Shown here one piece after another: positions 23,691 to 37,900 of a DNA stretch of 64,000 nt; within the stretch, counting starts at the first letter, position 1, and each line of letters begins with the position of its first letter. Made by a program: the position numbers and the translations under genes. Source of the DNA: Numida meleagris (Eukaryota > Chordata > Aves > Galliformes > Numididae); assembly GCF_002078875.1 (NCBI RefSeq), contig NC_034410.1, positions 75,794,661 through 75,858,660 on the forward strand, written 5' to 3'. Under the pieces are notes generated by a model. The model was given only the letters and a program-made list of their open reading frames with translations, searched no databases and was not told the DNA's origin.

Positions 23691-26600
23691 TAGGATGTGC
23701 TGGCCTGGGCAGTTACCCGTTCCTAGGTTTTCCTTTTATATCAATGTCTCTCTTGCACTTCTGTTGCTTTTGCTATAGATATAAATCCCATAGAATTATT
23801 ACATGCATTTTTGGAGAGATAATTCAAGAAAATTCTGTTATTTAAATGGTTTGATAAAGTGACTCCATTGAATTCTTGCTTATTACTGATCCTCTAGGCT
23901 ATGTTATGTGAGAGATCTCTGAACGCTATAACAGTCTTAGGTGGTGGTCAGCAGACTGTCAAAATGCAGCTCCACTTGGCCAAGACAAGTTTTTGACCCC
24001 CTTCATGACCCACTTTCAGCAGCGTGAAGCACGAAGCTCCGCTATTCTGGGACACAAATGTGCACATTTGCTTACTGCACAAAAGCAAATATTTTTGGCA
24101 AAGCATAGATTACCAGGGTTCAGCAATACATCTGTCAGAACTTGTTTCCTCTGGTTTAGTGAACGAGGGCAAAGACACAGTTTCTCATCCAGTTCTATGT
24201 TTTTAAAGCTTTGAGCTAATTTTATTTAATGCAAAGAAGGCATTTCATGAAGATCTATACATGCAGATTGGGAGAGCAGCAGTTTTTAAGTCATTCTTCT
24301 GTTACATCTCTGCTGCTTTCTCCTTGCACATTCACCTCATGGAAAATATATGCTCTCTCTGAAGTAGCAAAATACATTCACAGCCCCACTATAGGAGCTC
24401 ACATCTTTTGGACCATGATAAACCTCTGCCAGTGTTCTTGCTTTGGTTACATTAATATACTTTACTGTAATTCAGGTGGAATGAAACTGAAATTTAATCA
24501 CAGATAAAGTTTATCACCTTTGAAAGAAGTATCTCATCATCTTTATTGCTGTCCTGTTTCTCGTCCATACTGGATTCTGCAGTGTCAGCTTCTGGAAAGA
24601 AAAATCAGTGTTCTTCACATGTGCGTTTTTTTGACAATACACTGGGCAACATTTTACATTTGCACTGCTCAAATAATGCTATTTCATTTCCTCACCTTAC
24701 TGAGGAGCCCTGTTCTGTCTCGTACTTTTGGATTTTTGCCCTCCATGCCTCTCAAAATCAAGTGCCCAAAGAAAACTTCCCATTAAGGGCGTTCATTCAC
24801 ATTTTTTTATGTTCTCAGGAATTTTTTCTTAACCAGTATACTTGTGTTATAAAAATACTACAGTTATTCCTTTATACTGGCAAGTTTTTGGCAAGTGAAG
24901 TTGCTTTTAGTTGGTTATTATATTTTCCTAATGAATAATTTACCCAACGAGATCAATACTCTGAAATATTAGCTGTTTTCCACGTGTACCTAGTGAGAGA
25001 GGGGTTTCAGCTGTGAATAGCAACTCAAATTTCAGACTGGAAGAATGGAAACTTAATGCGCTGCAAATTTTTAAAAACATTTGTTGATAACAAAGGCCTT
25101 TGTTTTTTTTTCATGTGCATGGAAGTGAAAATACAACACAAAAACTATCACTCCTTCAGCAAAGTGAAACTTGAAAATAAAGCAAAGAAAACCCTGGTGC
25201 CAAAGCTGTAAAAATAAACTAACTATGTGTGAGAGCACTGATACAGGTCAATTCAGCTAGTCTCCACATTCATTGTGACAGATATTGAAATAGCTGGAGG
25301 CAGAGTGGTTACTGATACACTATACTGTATTTAGAGTTTTAGAAGCTGTGGCATTGAAAGCAAGACCATTTGGAGCACTTAACATGATATTGTTGATACA
25401 GAGGTTACATTTCATCCTGAGAAAAGAGATAATGGTTCTCATGGATTTTGGCACTGAGATGCTATGGACAGTGGAGTACCAGAAGCTTATGTGATTTTCT
25501 TCTTGTTACTGTTGTTTTCACATTTAATTTCCTAGTTCCTGAGATCTCCACAAGTCCCTACTTAATGGGGTAGGTAATAATACATACATAAAAAATGGTT
25601 AGGTACTGGGATACTGCTGTAGCAAAGGTCAGTAAGCCACGTATAAACATAACCCTATGCTTACAAGGGGTATTTAAAAGATAAAGAAGGATGAACATTG
25701 CCATGCTGAGGACTGGGCGGAGCTCAGTCTAGACAAAAATAGAGCCTGTCCTGAACAAGCAGAATGATTTCCCAACTGCATGGGTAAAACCAGAGGTGGT
25801 CATGGCAGTCCCACGAGCCTTGTTTGGTGGGGAAGGAGCTGGATGTAGACAAACAGAGAGGAGAGCAAGAGATGGCGGTAAGGGGAAAAAAAACACAGGG
25901 TGACAGATGTGTGGATACAGAGAAGGAGCAGGGAGTCAGGACAAGTGTGGTCTGGCACTTAGCCATTTGGCTTGGTGTTTTCATGCAGTTTTCCCAGGAG
26001 AAAAGAAGGAGGGGAGTTACAAGAACTGTAGTTATTGCTACTAGATCTGCATTTTTACCTAATGGAAAGTATTCATTTTTTAACATAGTCCATCCACAGG
26101 AATAGATTCATTTGAGAAATGAGCTCAATGCTTCAGCACTGGACATTATTTCAAGAGTATTAAATAATATATGCCATTACCAGCAGAACAGGGATATTCT
26201 CAGAACTACTTCTTGTGTGGAGATGCGCATTGCAGCCTAGAAACAGATTCATAAACCCTTTAAATTAGTGCAAATTTTTTTTGTCTTAACCTCACATCCT
26301 GTCGCTGGGCAGACAGATGTTGCTCTGCTACAGATTTGTATCTCCTCGGCACGTAATGCAGTAGGGCTGAAAGGTTGCTTGGGTGTACTGTAAATAAAAA
26401 GCAAGACCTTTTGGTTCATGCTTGTAGTTAAAGGTGAGAAAAGGGTAGGTTTTGTGATGACTGATTAAGTTTGGAGTTGCGCTATGCTTGCAACTTAGCA
26501 GCAGTTGCCTGTAGTCAAGATGGATTATGAAGTGTATGTTCTATTAATATTATTTTAAAAGACCACATTCTTGACTGTAACTCTTTATGACTATTTTGTC

Positions 26601-28379
26601 TGAGAATTGCCTTAAATTTTGCTGAAGTGTGGAAAAATATTTATATGTGCTGTCACATAACTCAAGAAGCCAAACAGATTTGGGTTGCAGCTTTTCTAAG
26701 GTCTGTATTTCATTATCAGAGCTCTAGCCCTAGCGTAACAGCTGTACTGGTGGAGCCTGACGCTTTTTGTCAGGGTGCAAGGTTGATTCTGTGGTACACA
26801 GAGTATACCAAAAGTAAAATTAAATGTGGTTTTTCTTGTGTGTCCATTATAAGTTATGCTGTCTTAATCTTGCAGATATTACGATCTTCATAAACATACC
26901 ATTGCAAGATAAAAGAGATTTAATTTGACATTGACTCGACTTTCAGATAACTCATTTTTAGCAACAAGTAGGTAAGATTTTTAAATGCACCTGAATAAAG
27001 TTGTTATTCTATGCTAATTCTCATTAGAGGATTAAACTGTAACCCTTATGCAGAGTTATTTTTTATAAAGTTATTTTTATCAAGTTTCTTTGAATGGACA
27101 AAAGAAAAAAATTAGAGGAACTCGAACTGTGGGAAAGCACCATTATTCAGAATCTTCCAACCAGGAAATTATTTGTCTACGTTAAATGTAAAAAACCAAG
27201 GACTCTACTCAGAGAGCATGCTGGGCAAACTTCATTCAATTTATTTTTTTGGGGGGCCCTCTAACGAAAAAATCACATGAAACATACTTGGACCTTTTGG
27301 GTCACTGTTCTTCATAATGTGGAAATGTGGATTTCAAGTTTGAAGAGGTAAAATGTTATACTTTTTTTCTCATTCTTTTTTTTCTCTTTTTCTTCTTCAT
27401 CTGTGAAAAATGCACTGCTGATGCTGGTATATTCCATAAGAGGGTAAAAATGTAACTTTGTGCAACAGGAAAACAAAGGGGCTATTGAAAAATAACCCAG
27501 CAAAAGCACTGTGATTGAAAGGTGACTACTTCTTGAAAAAAAAAATGCAATTTTTTTCATATGTATCCATACATATCAGAAGATAACCAGACATTTCACG
27601 GTGGTTGTCTTTTCACTGTATTGTGGTGTGTAAGTTGTTTTTATCTTACCTTTTATGCTACTGTGGTAAAAATCTCCTCCATACCATATCCTATGTCTAG
27701 TCACAGTGGTCAGTGTGCTTTCTTGGGAGTCATAAAAGAATTAGTTTCCTTTCTGAAAAGGACGTATGAACTGACTAGCCACAGATGGCTAAGAATGAGG
27801 GAACAGAGAAGTTCAGGAAAGAAAACTGCAGTGACTGAGTGAAAAGAACACAACTGTGCTCTTGCTGTACCTACTGGCAGGAGGCAAGACAAAGAATAGT
27901 ACTACAACTGCAAAAGCAAATAGTGCATTGGGAAGAAGACTGGGAAGGAAACTGATTTGCCAGGGAAGGGAAACGACTCCAAATTCTTTAATGCGCAATG
28001 GAATTATTTTTTGCGTATGTTCTGAGAAGAAGAATCTGAATTGGTTTATTCTAATAGTGGACGACAACTCCAGTCAAATATTTCATGGAGGGAGTAGTGA
28101 TCACCTCTTACAAAACACCTGGCGTAAGTACAGGTATGGGGCTGGTCAATGAGATGCTTGATGTTGGTGATCAGCTTGTTTAAAATTGATGCAAAATGAT
28201 TATAGCTATTATAAATAATAACTTACTATCGATTGCCACATGGTTGTTTTCCATTTAAAGTATATCTCTTCTTATTCATTGTGTTTCTTTTGTGTTCAAG
28301 CTTTATATACTGTTAACAGGTCATATAAATCTATTAAATTAAAAGATATTGTGTAGAACAATTTGTTTTAATTACAAAA

Positions 28380-28585
28380 TATCACATCTTCCATTTAACT
28401 GCGACTTTAATGAATGGGTATTTAATTAAGAGCTTTAAATCAGGTAATCAGTTTGCAGCACCAGGCGACAAGTAATCGGTTTATAACATGCAGTTGAACA
28501 ATCAAAAGAAGCAATAGGTAAACCTTTTCCTGTTATTGTTTATTGGCTAATTAAATAATCTGGGCTCCAGGGTACATATAAAACA
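28380..28585. promoter_or_regulatory. Candidate homeobox-rich enhancer
   Basis: Dense AT-cored sites sit within complex sequence: TATTTAATTAAGAG (near 28419-28432), GACAAGTAATCGG (near 28467-28479), TTGTTTATTGGCTAATTAAA (near 28536-28555) and TCTGGGCTCC. The spacing of TAATTA, TAAT and forkhead-like TGTTTA motifs resembles developmental enhancers. Inference only. Confidence 0.3.
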
Positions 28586-29738
28586 GGGAATAGATTTAAG
28601 TAGGAAGGATGCCAGAGGAGGGAACTCAACAGTGCTGAGGAAGCCGCAAAACTGTTGTTGGAGGCTTGTCATACAACTCAATATGTATGGTGTACCACCT
28701 TTTGCTAATGAAGGAAAGAAAGTGGCATACCATTGCCTATCTCTGGCAAATACATTGCAACTCTAATTATGAAACATTAAATATATTTACTATTGGCTAT
28801 AATATTAAAGATCATGTCAGTTAAGTTTTGCTTTTTGAGGTAAAATTCAAATATATTTTTCGGATTTGCTTTCTGTTTCTAGATCCATTACATCTTCACT
28901 GATTCCTAATTGGATGAAACTGATTACACACTTCCATGAGAAAGCTACCGTTTACATGAATGCCTATTGGTATTCCCCTTCAAGAACACATGCAATAATT
29001 GAGTACCAATAATTGAACATACTCTTATGATTAGGCTGAGACACACCTGTTTTAGGAGAAGGAAAAACAGCTTTTCTATCTGCTTAGTCCTCCTACTCAT
29101 TTGTATTTATCTATATTTAACTATCTTCATGTGAATTCAGATTTTGATGTAACAGACTTGAAGAACAAGTGCATTTTCTGGGCATGAGATTTCAGGCATA
29201 AATTATAGTATCCATCTCAAAACCTGTGGCTGCTCTACTGAGTCATTTTAGAGAGAAAGTCAATCTAAAAATATGAAGTGATGCAAAATCCATTACAATT
29301 CTGGGAAGTTACTCTTATGTTTTATTTCCTTTATGATTAAAAGCTTACTTCTTCTTTCTCTGTTTGTTTTGTTTTTCCTTCTGCTAAGCCAAGATGAACT
29401 GTGTGCTAAACTCTCTTGTGTAGATCATGTTTATATATCATAGCTAAAATACTTCTTAATGTTTCTTCCAAGAAATAATTACAGTGGGATAATTCTTTAA
29501 GGTCACAACTCAGTAGAAATGTTCGGGAAATGCTGGTGGTTTGTAAAAGGCATTCAAGTTTAGATAAGAGACCAAACCACACATGATCTTAAATTGAATA
29601 TGTGTATTTAGTTATTAGTTTTACCTTTACGGCTTTTAGATTTCAGAAAACAATGTACATGCATGTGTAATTTTTTTTTTCTTTTTACGTTATGACAAGT
29701 GTAGCTTTTGTGTTTAAACTTCAAGAACAGATTTAATT

Positions 29739-30830
29739 GAATCACAGAATGGTTTGGGTTGGAAGGGACCTTAAAGACCATCTAGTTTCATCCCCCTTGC
29801 CATGGGCAGGGATATCTTCCACTGGACCCAGGGCCCCATCCAACCTGGTCTTGAGGACTTCCAGGGATGAGGCATCCACAGCTTAGCTGGGCAACTTGGT
29901 CCAGGGCCTTACTACTTTCTGGGGAAAAATTTTCTTCTTACATCTAAACTAAATCTCCTCTCTTTTAGTTTAAAACTGTTACCTCTTGTTCTATCACTAC
30001 ATTCCCTGATGAAGCGTCCTTCCTTATCTATCCTGCAGGTACCCTTTAGATACTGGAAGACTGCAGTGAGGTCTACCTGGAGCCTTCTCTTTTCCAGGCT
30101 GAAAAGCCTCAACTCTGTCAGCCTGTCCTGATAGGGGGGGTGTTCCATCCCTTGGGTCATTTTTGTGGCCGTCCTCTGGATTTGCTTCATTAGCTCCATG
30201 CCCTTCTTACACTGGGGGCCACAGGTGTGAACACAGTGCTGTAGGTGAGGTCTCAGGAGAAAAAGTAGAGTGGGAGAATCCCCTCCCTTGAGCTACTAGC
30301 TATGCTTCTTTTGATGCAGTCCAGGATACAGTTGACTTTCTGGGCTGCAAATACACATTGCCGTCTCGTACTGAATTTCTTGTCAAGCAGTACCCCCAAG
30401 TCCTCGTTCGGTCTGTTCCCTATCCACTTCTTGACCAGCCTTTATTTGTGCTTGGGATTGCCCCAACCTAGATGCAGTGCCTTGCACATGGACTTGTTAT
30501 CTTCATGAGGTTTGAACAGGCCCACCTCTCAAGCCCCTCCAGGTCCTTCTGGATGGCATCCCTTCCCTCCAGTGCATTGACTGCACCATTCACTTTGGTG
30601 TCATTGGCAAACTTGCTGAGGTTGTGCTCGATCCCACTGTCCATGCTGCTGACAAAGATGTTAAACAGCACCGGTCCCAGCATCAACCCCTGAAGAACAC
30701 TATTCATCACTGGTCTTCACTTGGGTGTCAAGTTGTTGACTACAAGTCTTTGAGTGCAACCATCCAGCCAATTCCTTATCCACTGAGTGGTCCATCCACT
30801 AAATCCATGGATCTCCAATTTAGAGACAGG
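29739..30830 (-). mobile_element. Long CR1 LINE copy with RT relic (about 1.1 kb)
   Basis: On the plus strand it starts with the reverse complement of the CR1 3' end (AATCACAGAATGGTTTGGGT, TGGAAGGGACCTTAAAGACC). It runs back through the 3' untranslated part and the end of ORF2 into the reverse-transcriptase domain, ending near CTCCAATTTAGAGACAGG. It is continuous, minus-strand and 5'-truncated in the RT domain. It is the longest recent-type CR1 in the window. Confidence 0.95.
30468..30780 (-). pseudogene. CR1 ORF2 reverse-transcriptase fragment
   Basis: The minus strand encodes GLMLGPVLFNIFVSSMDSG and LSKFANDTKVNGAVNALEG, then IQKDLEGLERWACSNLMK. This is the RT palm region of the CR1 ORF2 polyprotein, which copies CR1 RNA at its target site. 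The family's catalytic FADD box reads FAND here (30594-30618), so one metal-binding aspartate is lost. The frame stops soon after LMK. Together with the 5' truncation, this is a dead copy. Confidence 0.9.
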
Positions 30831-33800
30831 AATTTCTTATCTTCCTTATCATATAGTATGAAAGTTACCATGATGATGGTACAAGATTTATGCGAGATTT
30901 GCTACATGATAAATAAGTGTAATAATGTTGCATATATTAGAGCTCTTTTACTGTGCTTCTGTCTCCATAGCTTACTAATAATGCATTGATTTTCCCTCTT
31001 CATTCTGCTAGAAGTGAGGAGCAAGGAGAAGGCATTTTTTTCAGTATAGGGAAGCTTATGAAGCTTGTTTCTTTTGCTGTTGTTCTAGGTACAACTTCAA
31101 AATACGTATTTCTTCCCATCACCTAGCAATGACTGCACAAAATACTGCATCTTTACAGTATGCTGACTGAAGAAACTGTTTTTCAACTTTCACAGCAGTT
31201 TTGGATTTGATCATGTGTATTGCCTTTCTGCTCAGATTGCAATTTAAATTTTCATACATTCAATGACTATTTGAGTGAGTTACAAAAATTGGAAGAAACG
31301 AAGACAAATTGGAGTCCTGAGTTCAGGTGAATCAGACCAGGTGCATTTTCTGAAGGTACAAATCTCCTCTATGTAATTTCAAATTTTAATTCTGATTAAT
31401 ATGAGCCTAACTGCATCTGTAGTAGAAAAAAAGATATCTCTGTCATAGTAGACAAGCACTTTACAGTTAGGCACCAAGATAAATACTACAAGAACTGCAC
31501 AGGCAAAGTCACAGCATTAGAACCCAGCAAATTTGTGATTGCAAAGAAGCAGTACTCACTTACTTTGAATGTTCTTACAGTACTGTGGTATTTTCATTAA
31601 ACATCATTGGAAATAATTGAAATCCTTCATCTGACCTCACCTGACTAGAATCTGGGGACTGGATTCAGGAAGTATTTTGCCTAAATAGCATTTAGCTTAA
31701 TTTTTTGTTTTCTAGCCTAATGGTCTGTTGACAGTTCTGAAGAACTCATCAGCAAGTGACACATGCAGGCTCTCAGCCTGTGTGTGTGGCAACAAAAGAT
31801 TCAGGGCAATAGGATTGTCCTGGATGTTCTTCTTTCCCTCCAGCTGCATCCTGGTTCTCCTGCTATGACAGCAAAACCTTTGAGAAAGGAGTCCTGAGTT
31901 ACATGAGGAATGGCCCTGGCACTATGTTTCTTTATGGCTTTCTTACTCTCTGCAATGAAATGCTCTAACACAGCATCAGCCTTTGAGACAGTATGTCCCT
32001 TGGTGTCTGTGCAGTAGTGATAAATCACTCCTTTTATGCTGTCATTCTTTTTGTTCAGATTGGCTCAGGAGACGCAGTGATAAAGCATGCAATGCCAACT
32101 GGAAGCATCAGCATCATTAACAATGTTATGTTACTTTTCCATCTTCAACTATGAAGATAATAACCAAACAAAACCTATTATTTTAAACTGCACAGAGAAG
32201 TCTGTCTCAACATTATTCACACTGAGAAGTCAAAGTAACTTGAAATTGTATTTGATATAAAGAAAACTCAGGCTGAGAGTATTCCAAGTTTTCCTGTAAT
32301 GCCCCATGTAATGTGGAGAACAACACTATCAAGACAGTAGAATGTGTGAAATAAAAACTAAAATTTACGAAGTAACTAGAAAAAATATTCTATATTAATT
32401 ATTAAATTTTATTTTCAAATGTTGTCATGTAAGAGTATGACTGTACAAAAAGGAATGGATGAAAAGACTTCGGAAGTCTGAAAAATTTTGAAAAACCCTG
32501 TGTGAATCCTCCATAAAAATGAGATGATCTATGTGGTCTGAAGTTACAAGTATATTCTGAACATAATTTTTAAGCTCTCCTTCCTCTAACAAATGTCACT
32601 GAAGCTGTTCCGTGGTGAATGGTAGTATCACTTACTCACGTGTAGCACAGTGCAAAATGAATAATGCAAGAGGTACATAATAGGGAAATTATGTCCCTCC
32701 TTTTATTTATATATTTTTAAAGGGATTACGTTGCTAATTATGTTTTCAGTATGCAATAAGCTTGTTAAGGAGGCCTGGATCCAGCATTGGAATTACTACT
32801 TCAGTCATTCTTGTGAAAAAGTTTTTACTCCATGGAAGTCAGGAGAATTTGCAAGTATGCAACTGTGAAGATAATGCACAAGAAAATTCCTGAGACCTCA
32901 GTCTTTACTTTTGCTCATAACTTGAGCGAAAAACAATGTGCAAAACATTTAGGGTGGTGAATGGTCCTTTGCCGGGGCCATTGCACCTAGAGGTGACATT
33001 GTTAGGCAAGCAGTTCTGTGTCTGTAGACTGCCTGTCAGAGGGTCCAAAGAGACTTTAAAATAAAAAAGAGAGCAAAGTAGAAATATAAATATTAAACAT
33101 CCTTTGCACATGGCAAATTTTTGACATGGCACATCTACCATAGTTTTTCCAAGCTCTTCATTTCTTCTGGCTGCACTGATCCTGTAAATACAGAGAAGCT
33201 ATACTTTTCATATTTGTTCAATGAAAACTGTTATTATTTAATGTAAAAGTCTGGACTTTATGAATTTATTCCTCATTCCTAAAATGTTGGCTTATTTTCC
33301 AGAAAAGAATTGGTATATCTTGATTTATTATCACAGAAATAATGGTCATAAATTTCCTCTAAATCTACTTTTGCATGCATATCATAAAGCCATAATAATG
33401 TCAAGTTTTAAATAGAGCTCCTTGCTCACGCTTAATTGCTAAGCATGGCCAACATCAACCTTGTGAGTTTAATTGTGGTTAGTTGATCAAATAAAAAAAA
33501 TCTATTCACATTGAGAAAAATATTACTTGTCCCACATATGGCACACAGTATTTTCTTTGATTTTTGCTTTCTCATGGATATTTGACTCAAGTAAATCAAA
33601 ATATCTTTGCTATAACCACTAACCATTCCAGTGATATGGAAGCAGATAATAAGATATGTAGTTTGTAAACAAGAATTCTTTGAATCTTCTATGCTGTAGC
33701 CACTTTTGCTTAATCAGGCATTCAGTAATATGCCAGGGTTTTTTGTTTGTTTGTTTTGTGCTAATTCCTGAATTGAAAAATTACTTGGCATTTTTAAGTG

Positions 33801-34828
33801 CAGTAGAATGTATTAGATTTGTGAATTAGTTGTCCCATAACAGCTGACATGATGGGACAGAAAACCTAGAAAATTCCTTACTCTTTCTGAATACTTCGAT
33901 TTAGTCATGAATGTTCTTCTCCATGATACTGCACAATCTTTTGTGTCAGACTCCCAAAACATTTCAAAGCCAGTGACGGATCCCCCAAGAAGGGAATTGT
34001 TTGTAAATTGGTGATCAGGTTAAAGAACAGTTCTGACATCTGAGACACCATTTGTAAGTCTTAGTTCTGTTCAGTGAACAGCTTGCCCATGAGGCAAGGC
34101 AACAAGCCATCCTCCCAGAGCTTTTGCAGCTTTTTTCCTGCAGTAGCGCTAATAGCCAATATCCCACAGGCTGTGAGAGCTGGTGAAGGAGCCTCTCTGG
34201 GCTCTATGCTCTCCTTACCAACTGCTTTCAATTATGTTCCCACAGGCTAAGTAATTCGCTTTAGGCTTATGAAAAAGTGTGAATTAATCTCCAGACTGAC
34301 TTTGTTCCGGTACCTACTGCTGTACAGCTGGCAAAAGACATTTCTTTTAGCTGAACTGTCATTGTCTTCATTAGCATGAAGGAGCAGGAACATGAACATG
34401 ATTATCAATTATGATTATTACTTATTTACATCTGCTTGAAATTAGAGGTTCTTGAGAAGGTTATTTGTTTTATTCTTCATGAGAAAAAATATTTTCATTA
34501 AAAAAACAGACAACATTTTGATAGTTATTTTGCTGTATTAAGACAGTCTCTAGAATATGCTGTTTTACATGTTGTACGTTACCTGCTAGGAAGCTGTGCT
34601 ACCTACAGCTACAGGTTGTACAATATATTGTAAGTGCTAAGCTGGATTAATTTTTAGTTGTGCTTTGCATGTAAGTTTCTTTTTAAGTGTGGAAAAGCTC
34701 ATTTAAACTGCTGCAATATGTTCTCTTTATATATTTACTCCTGGGATGTCCATGGCAGCTATGGGTGCTTACCAATATTGTATAAACACCTGTTTTCAGA
34801 GCTTCCCACAAGTGCAAATGTAACTTCA
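30831..34828. other. Intergenic, one weak exon-like open stretch
   Basis: About 4 kb between CR1 copies. Apart from the minus-strand open stretch at 31801-32063 (listed separately) I see no gene or recognised repeat. A TTTG-type run lies near 33736-33760. Confidence 0.45.
31801..32063 (-). other. Unrecognised exon-like or pseudogene-like open stretch
   Basis: On the minus strand, a possible 3' splice site (TCACTGCGTCTCCTGAG, AG at 32065-32064) is followed by about 86 open codons to a TGA at 31803-31801. The peptide looks protein-like, for example SIKGVIYHYCTDTKGHT and ADAVLEHFIAESKKAIKK. I do not recognise a family. There is no initiating ATG, donor, promoter or neighbouring exon, so it may be a terminal exon, a pseudogene scrap or chance. 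Confidence 0.25.
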
Positions 34829-34977
34829 AATCATAGAATCATCAAGGATGGAAAAGACCATGAAGATCGTCCAGTCCAATAATCAACCCATCCTCACCAT
34901 GCCCACTAACCATGTCCCTCAGTGCCACATCCACACATTGAACACCTCCAGGGATGGTAACTCCACCACCTCCCTGG
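34829..34977 (-). mobile_element. CR1 LINE 3' fragment, minus strand
   Basis: It starts with AATCATAGAATCATCAAGGA and TGGAAAAGACCATGAAGATC, followed by CATGCCCACTAACCATGTCC and CTCCAGGGATGGTAACTCCA. This is the reverse complement of a common avian CR1 3' end, truncated after about 150 bp. Confidence 0.93.
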
Positions 34978-37900
34978 TGGTAGAATTATCACAATCACTG
35001 ACTACGCATTTAAAAGTTTGTTGCATCAATATTTACTGTTAAAATAAGTAAAAGATCCAGTTGTACGCTGTCTAAGCCATGAGCAGCTATTAGAATCAGT
35101 GCTTTTGTTCTCAAAACAACATAGGATGTGCCTGTATGTAGAGAAGAACTGCCTTGCTTGATCTCTGGGTACACAATTCAGTCCTTAAGTGGGCAGGTAG
35201 AGGTGGGCTGAAGGATGTTTTATAGAGTGATGTGTATCGTCATATTCCTTCCAGGCACACAAGAGGTGTAGTGGGGCTGCTGCTCCCTGAGAGGGGCAGC
35301 GATCAGCACTGGGGCGTTAGGCTGAGCCAGGCTCATGGGCAGAAGAGCAGAGGTCTGGCACTGGGGTCTGCAGGCATTTCTCAGGGAACAGGTTGGGCTT
35401 ACAGGGGATCATGGGGGTTTTTGAGGTGATAATTGTCCGTGCTAATTTTTGAAGCATAAAGAAGAAGACAAAAAGCAAGTCAGACTTAAAAAATAAATAA
35501 ATAAAGTATAACTCTTACTGCTATTCAGGCTTCCATGGTATGAGCGACCAGCAACATAGGCTTCAAATAGTGAAATAGTGTAAAGAGAAAGGGCTGTAGG
35601 TGTTTTTTCTCAACAAAGTACTTTTGGGATTGTATGAGGGACAGAGAAAGAACACATCAGCAGAGAGAAGAGAGTGCTGGGATTTCTGTTGTGTTTCTTG
35701 AAGTAACTAGGCTTAGCCTAAAGTTAGAACTGAGACACATGGAAGAGAAGGGAAAGGTAACAAGAGAGAGCGTGGAGAGAGTAGAATGATGGAGCTGCAG
35801 AGTGAAGCTGAGTGGTGTGGGAAGGATGTTATCTAAACATAGCACCTGTAAGTTATTAGAGTGAATGCATGATTGACTGGAGAATGTTTGCCAAAGTTTA
35901 AGTCACTTAATTAGTCTGCTAGTCACTGGCCTAATTGCTTTCTCTTGGGCATGCATAACGATGTTTCTTTTCTTTTTCTGCAAATAATTTTTAAAAAAGT
36001 TCTAAAAGTAGAATTTGAGGCCTTGCGAGCATAGTTCCGTATCTTCCTGTTCCCCAAAGTCATTATATCCTTTATAAAACTTATAAAACAGGTGCACTCC
36101 GTGTTTTTTATCGGATCAAAAGTCTAAACTAAAATCCCAAGCAGTCATGGTTTTCCCATTTTCCCCCAAAATTCTCTGAAATAGATTTCTTTTGTACCTG
36201 GTATGACTGCTCATGAAGATTAATGAGTCTGTCACCCCCAATGGAATGGTGGGTGAGGTCATTAATGAGTGCATTTCTTTCTTTGCTGTTGGTATCACTG
36301 ACTCAAATACCTTTTGGAACCTCAGATTCACTCCCTGATCTTACCTGTTCTCATTTTCTCCCTTCATCTCTATGACTCCTTACGATCAGGTTAACTTATT
36401 TTCATTTGTAGCAATCGTTCATCAATTTATTCTGAGATCTTCCACAAACAATATAGAAATCCGTTAAATCTTTATAACAGGTTAATCTCAACTGATAATT
36501 ACTCATTAATCTTGCTGGAAATACACATTTTCTTGAGCCTATTGCCAAGTCAGAAGCCTGAGAAAAAAAAGTGAAGTATTTAATCTGTTTTGTAAAGTTT
36601 GTTAATGACAAATTCTGGCTGACGGATTGGAAAATTAGGTTCACTGTGTTGGGGTGCATTCAGTTTTAAAAAGTGATTAACTGTATGCCAAGCTGTCAGA
36701 GGAATTTTGCATGAAAAAAGAGAAGTTGTTAACATTATGTCTAAGCCCAATGATTTCATAATGTACATTTTAAATATACATGAAAAAAAAAAATCAGCAG
36801 TATACGACCATTTTCAAAAAGTGAGGTATTGAAACTACCAAAATAGAAGATTCAAAGAGTTTTTTATTACTCCCTCATTCCCTTCTCTTATTCTTTTCCC
36901 AATATCTTTGACTTTAAAAACACTTTTATTTTCCCTCTAGAATTTTAGTTGTGCTTGCATCTGCTTGGTAATTCAACTGGACCTAGAATTTGTCCTTCCT
37001 GAAAAGCTCCTCCTTACTCATACCCTCTCATCAAGCCACAGCTACATCCTCAGAGACTCTGTTTTTCAGAGCGGCAGTAGTTTCTGATACAGGTAGGCCA
37101 GAGTTTAGGATGATTTAGAATTCCCATGCTTGCTAAGTTAATCACAGCTATTTTATGTCAATTTGCTTAATATATAATTTCTGCAGTTGCTTAAGTGTCT
37201 GAGTAAAGGTCAGATTGATTTCTTGGCTTCTACCTGCTGAACTTCTGCTGCTTCCATGTACTGCTATCACAACATCTTTATTTGTGATTGATTTGTTGAA
37301 TTCAAAAATTGATAAAGTTTTTCAATACTGTCCACTCCCACCATGGATTTCCATTATGTTTTTGATTAGTAGATCCTGCCCTGTAATGTATATACGGTAG
37401 GTTTACTTGAAAACCAAAATATTTCCCTTCTGTAAAAAAAAAATAAAAATAAAAATCACATTTGTCCTCATCTCTTACATTGCACTGTGCTGTGTGGCAA
37501 AAGGCTTATATTCATTTTCAAGATCTTTTTGGAAAAAAATAGGCTGATGCTACCAGGCAAGTAGAATAGTTTTACATTCAGAAAGAAGAGGAAAATAACC
37601 TGTTGTGAGCAGCAAGTCTCTATTCTTGGGCAGAGATGAATTCCTAGATAAAAGGATATATTTCTTCTTTGCCTTGTGACATGAAGTAAGACTTAAAAAG
37701 CCTTCTAGTTGTTTGGAGCGACTGTGAGACTAAAGAAGTGACACTGTGTAAGACTGTTATGACATGTGAAGCTACAGCATGCTTGTTCTGCAGACTCAAA
37801 GTGCCCCTTTGGATCTTGAACTCATTTTAGTTTGATAGAAAACTCATCACAACGTTTGACTACTACAGAGCTTCAGCATCACAGGTGTTGAACTATACCT

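Larger units (their letters stand above)
23046..29738. other. Intergenic; two enhancer-like patches, no gene seen
   Basis: About 6.7 kb between CR1 copies without a convincing exon. Two stretches (23480-23690 and 28380-28585) have a composition and motif density that suggest conserved non-coding sequence and are listed separately. Open frames on both strands (for example 25724-26086 minus and 24546-24938 plus) have no splice, domain or promoter support. Confidence 0.45.
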
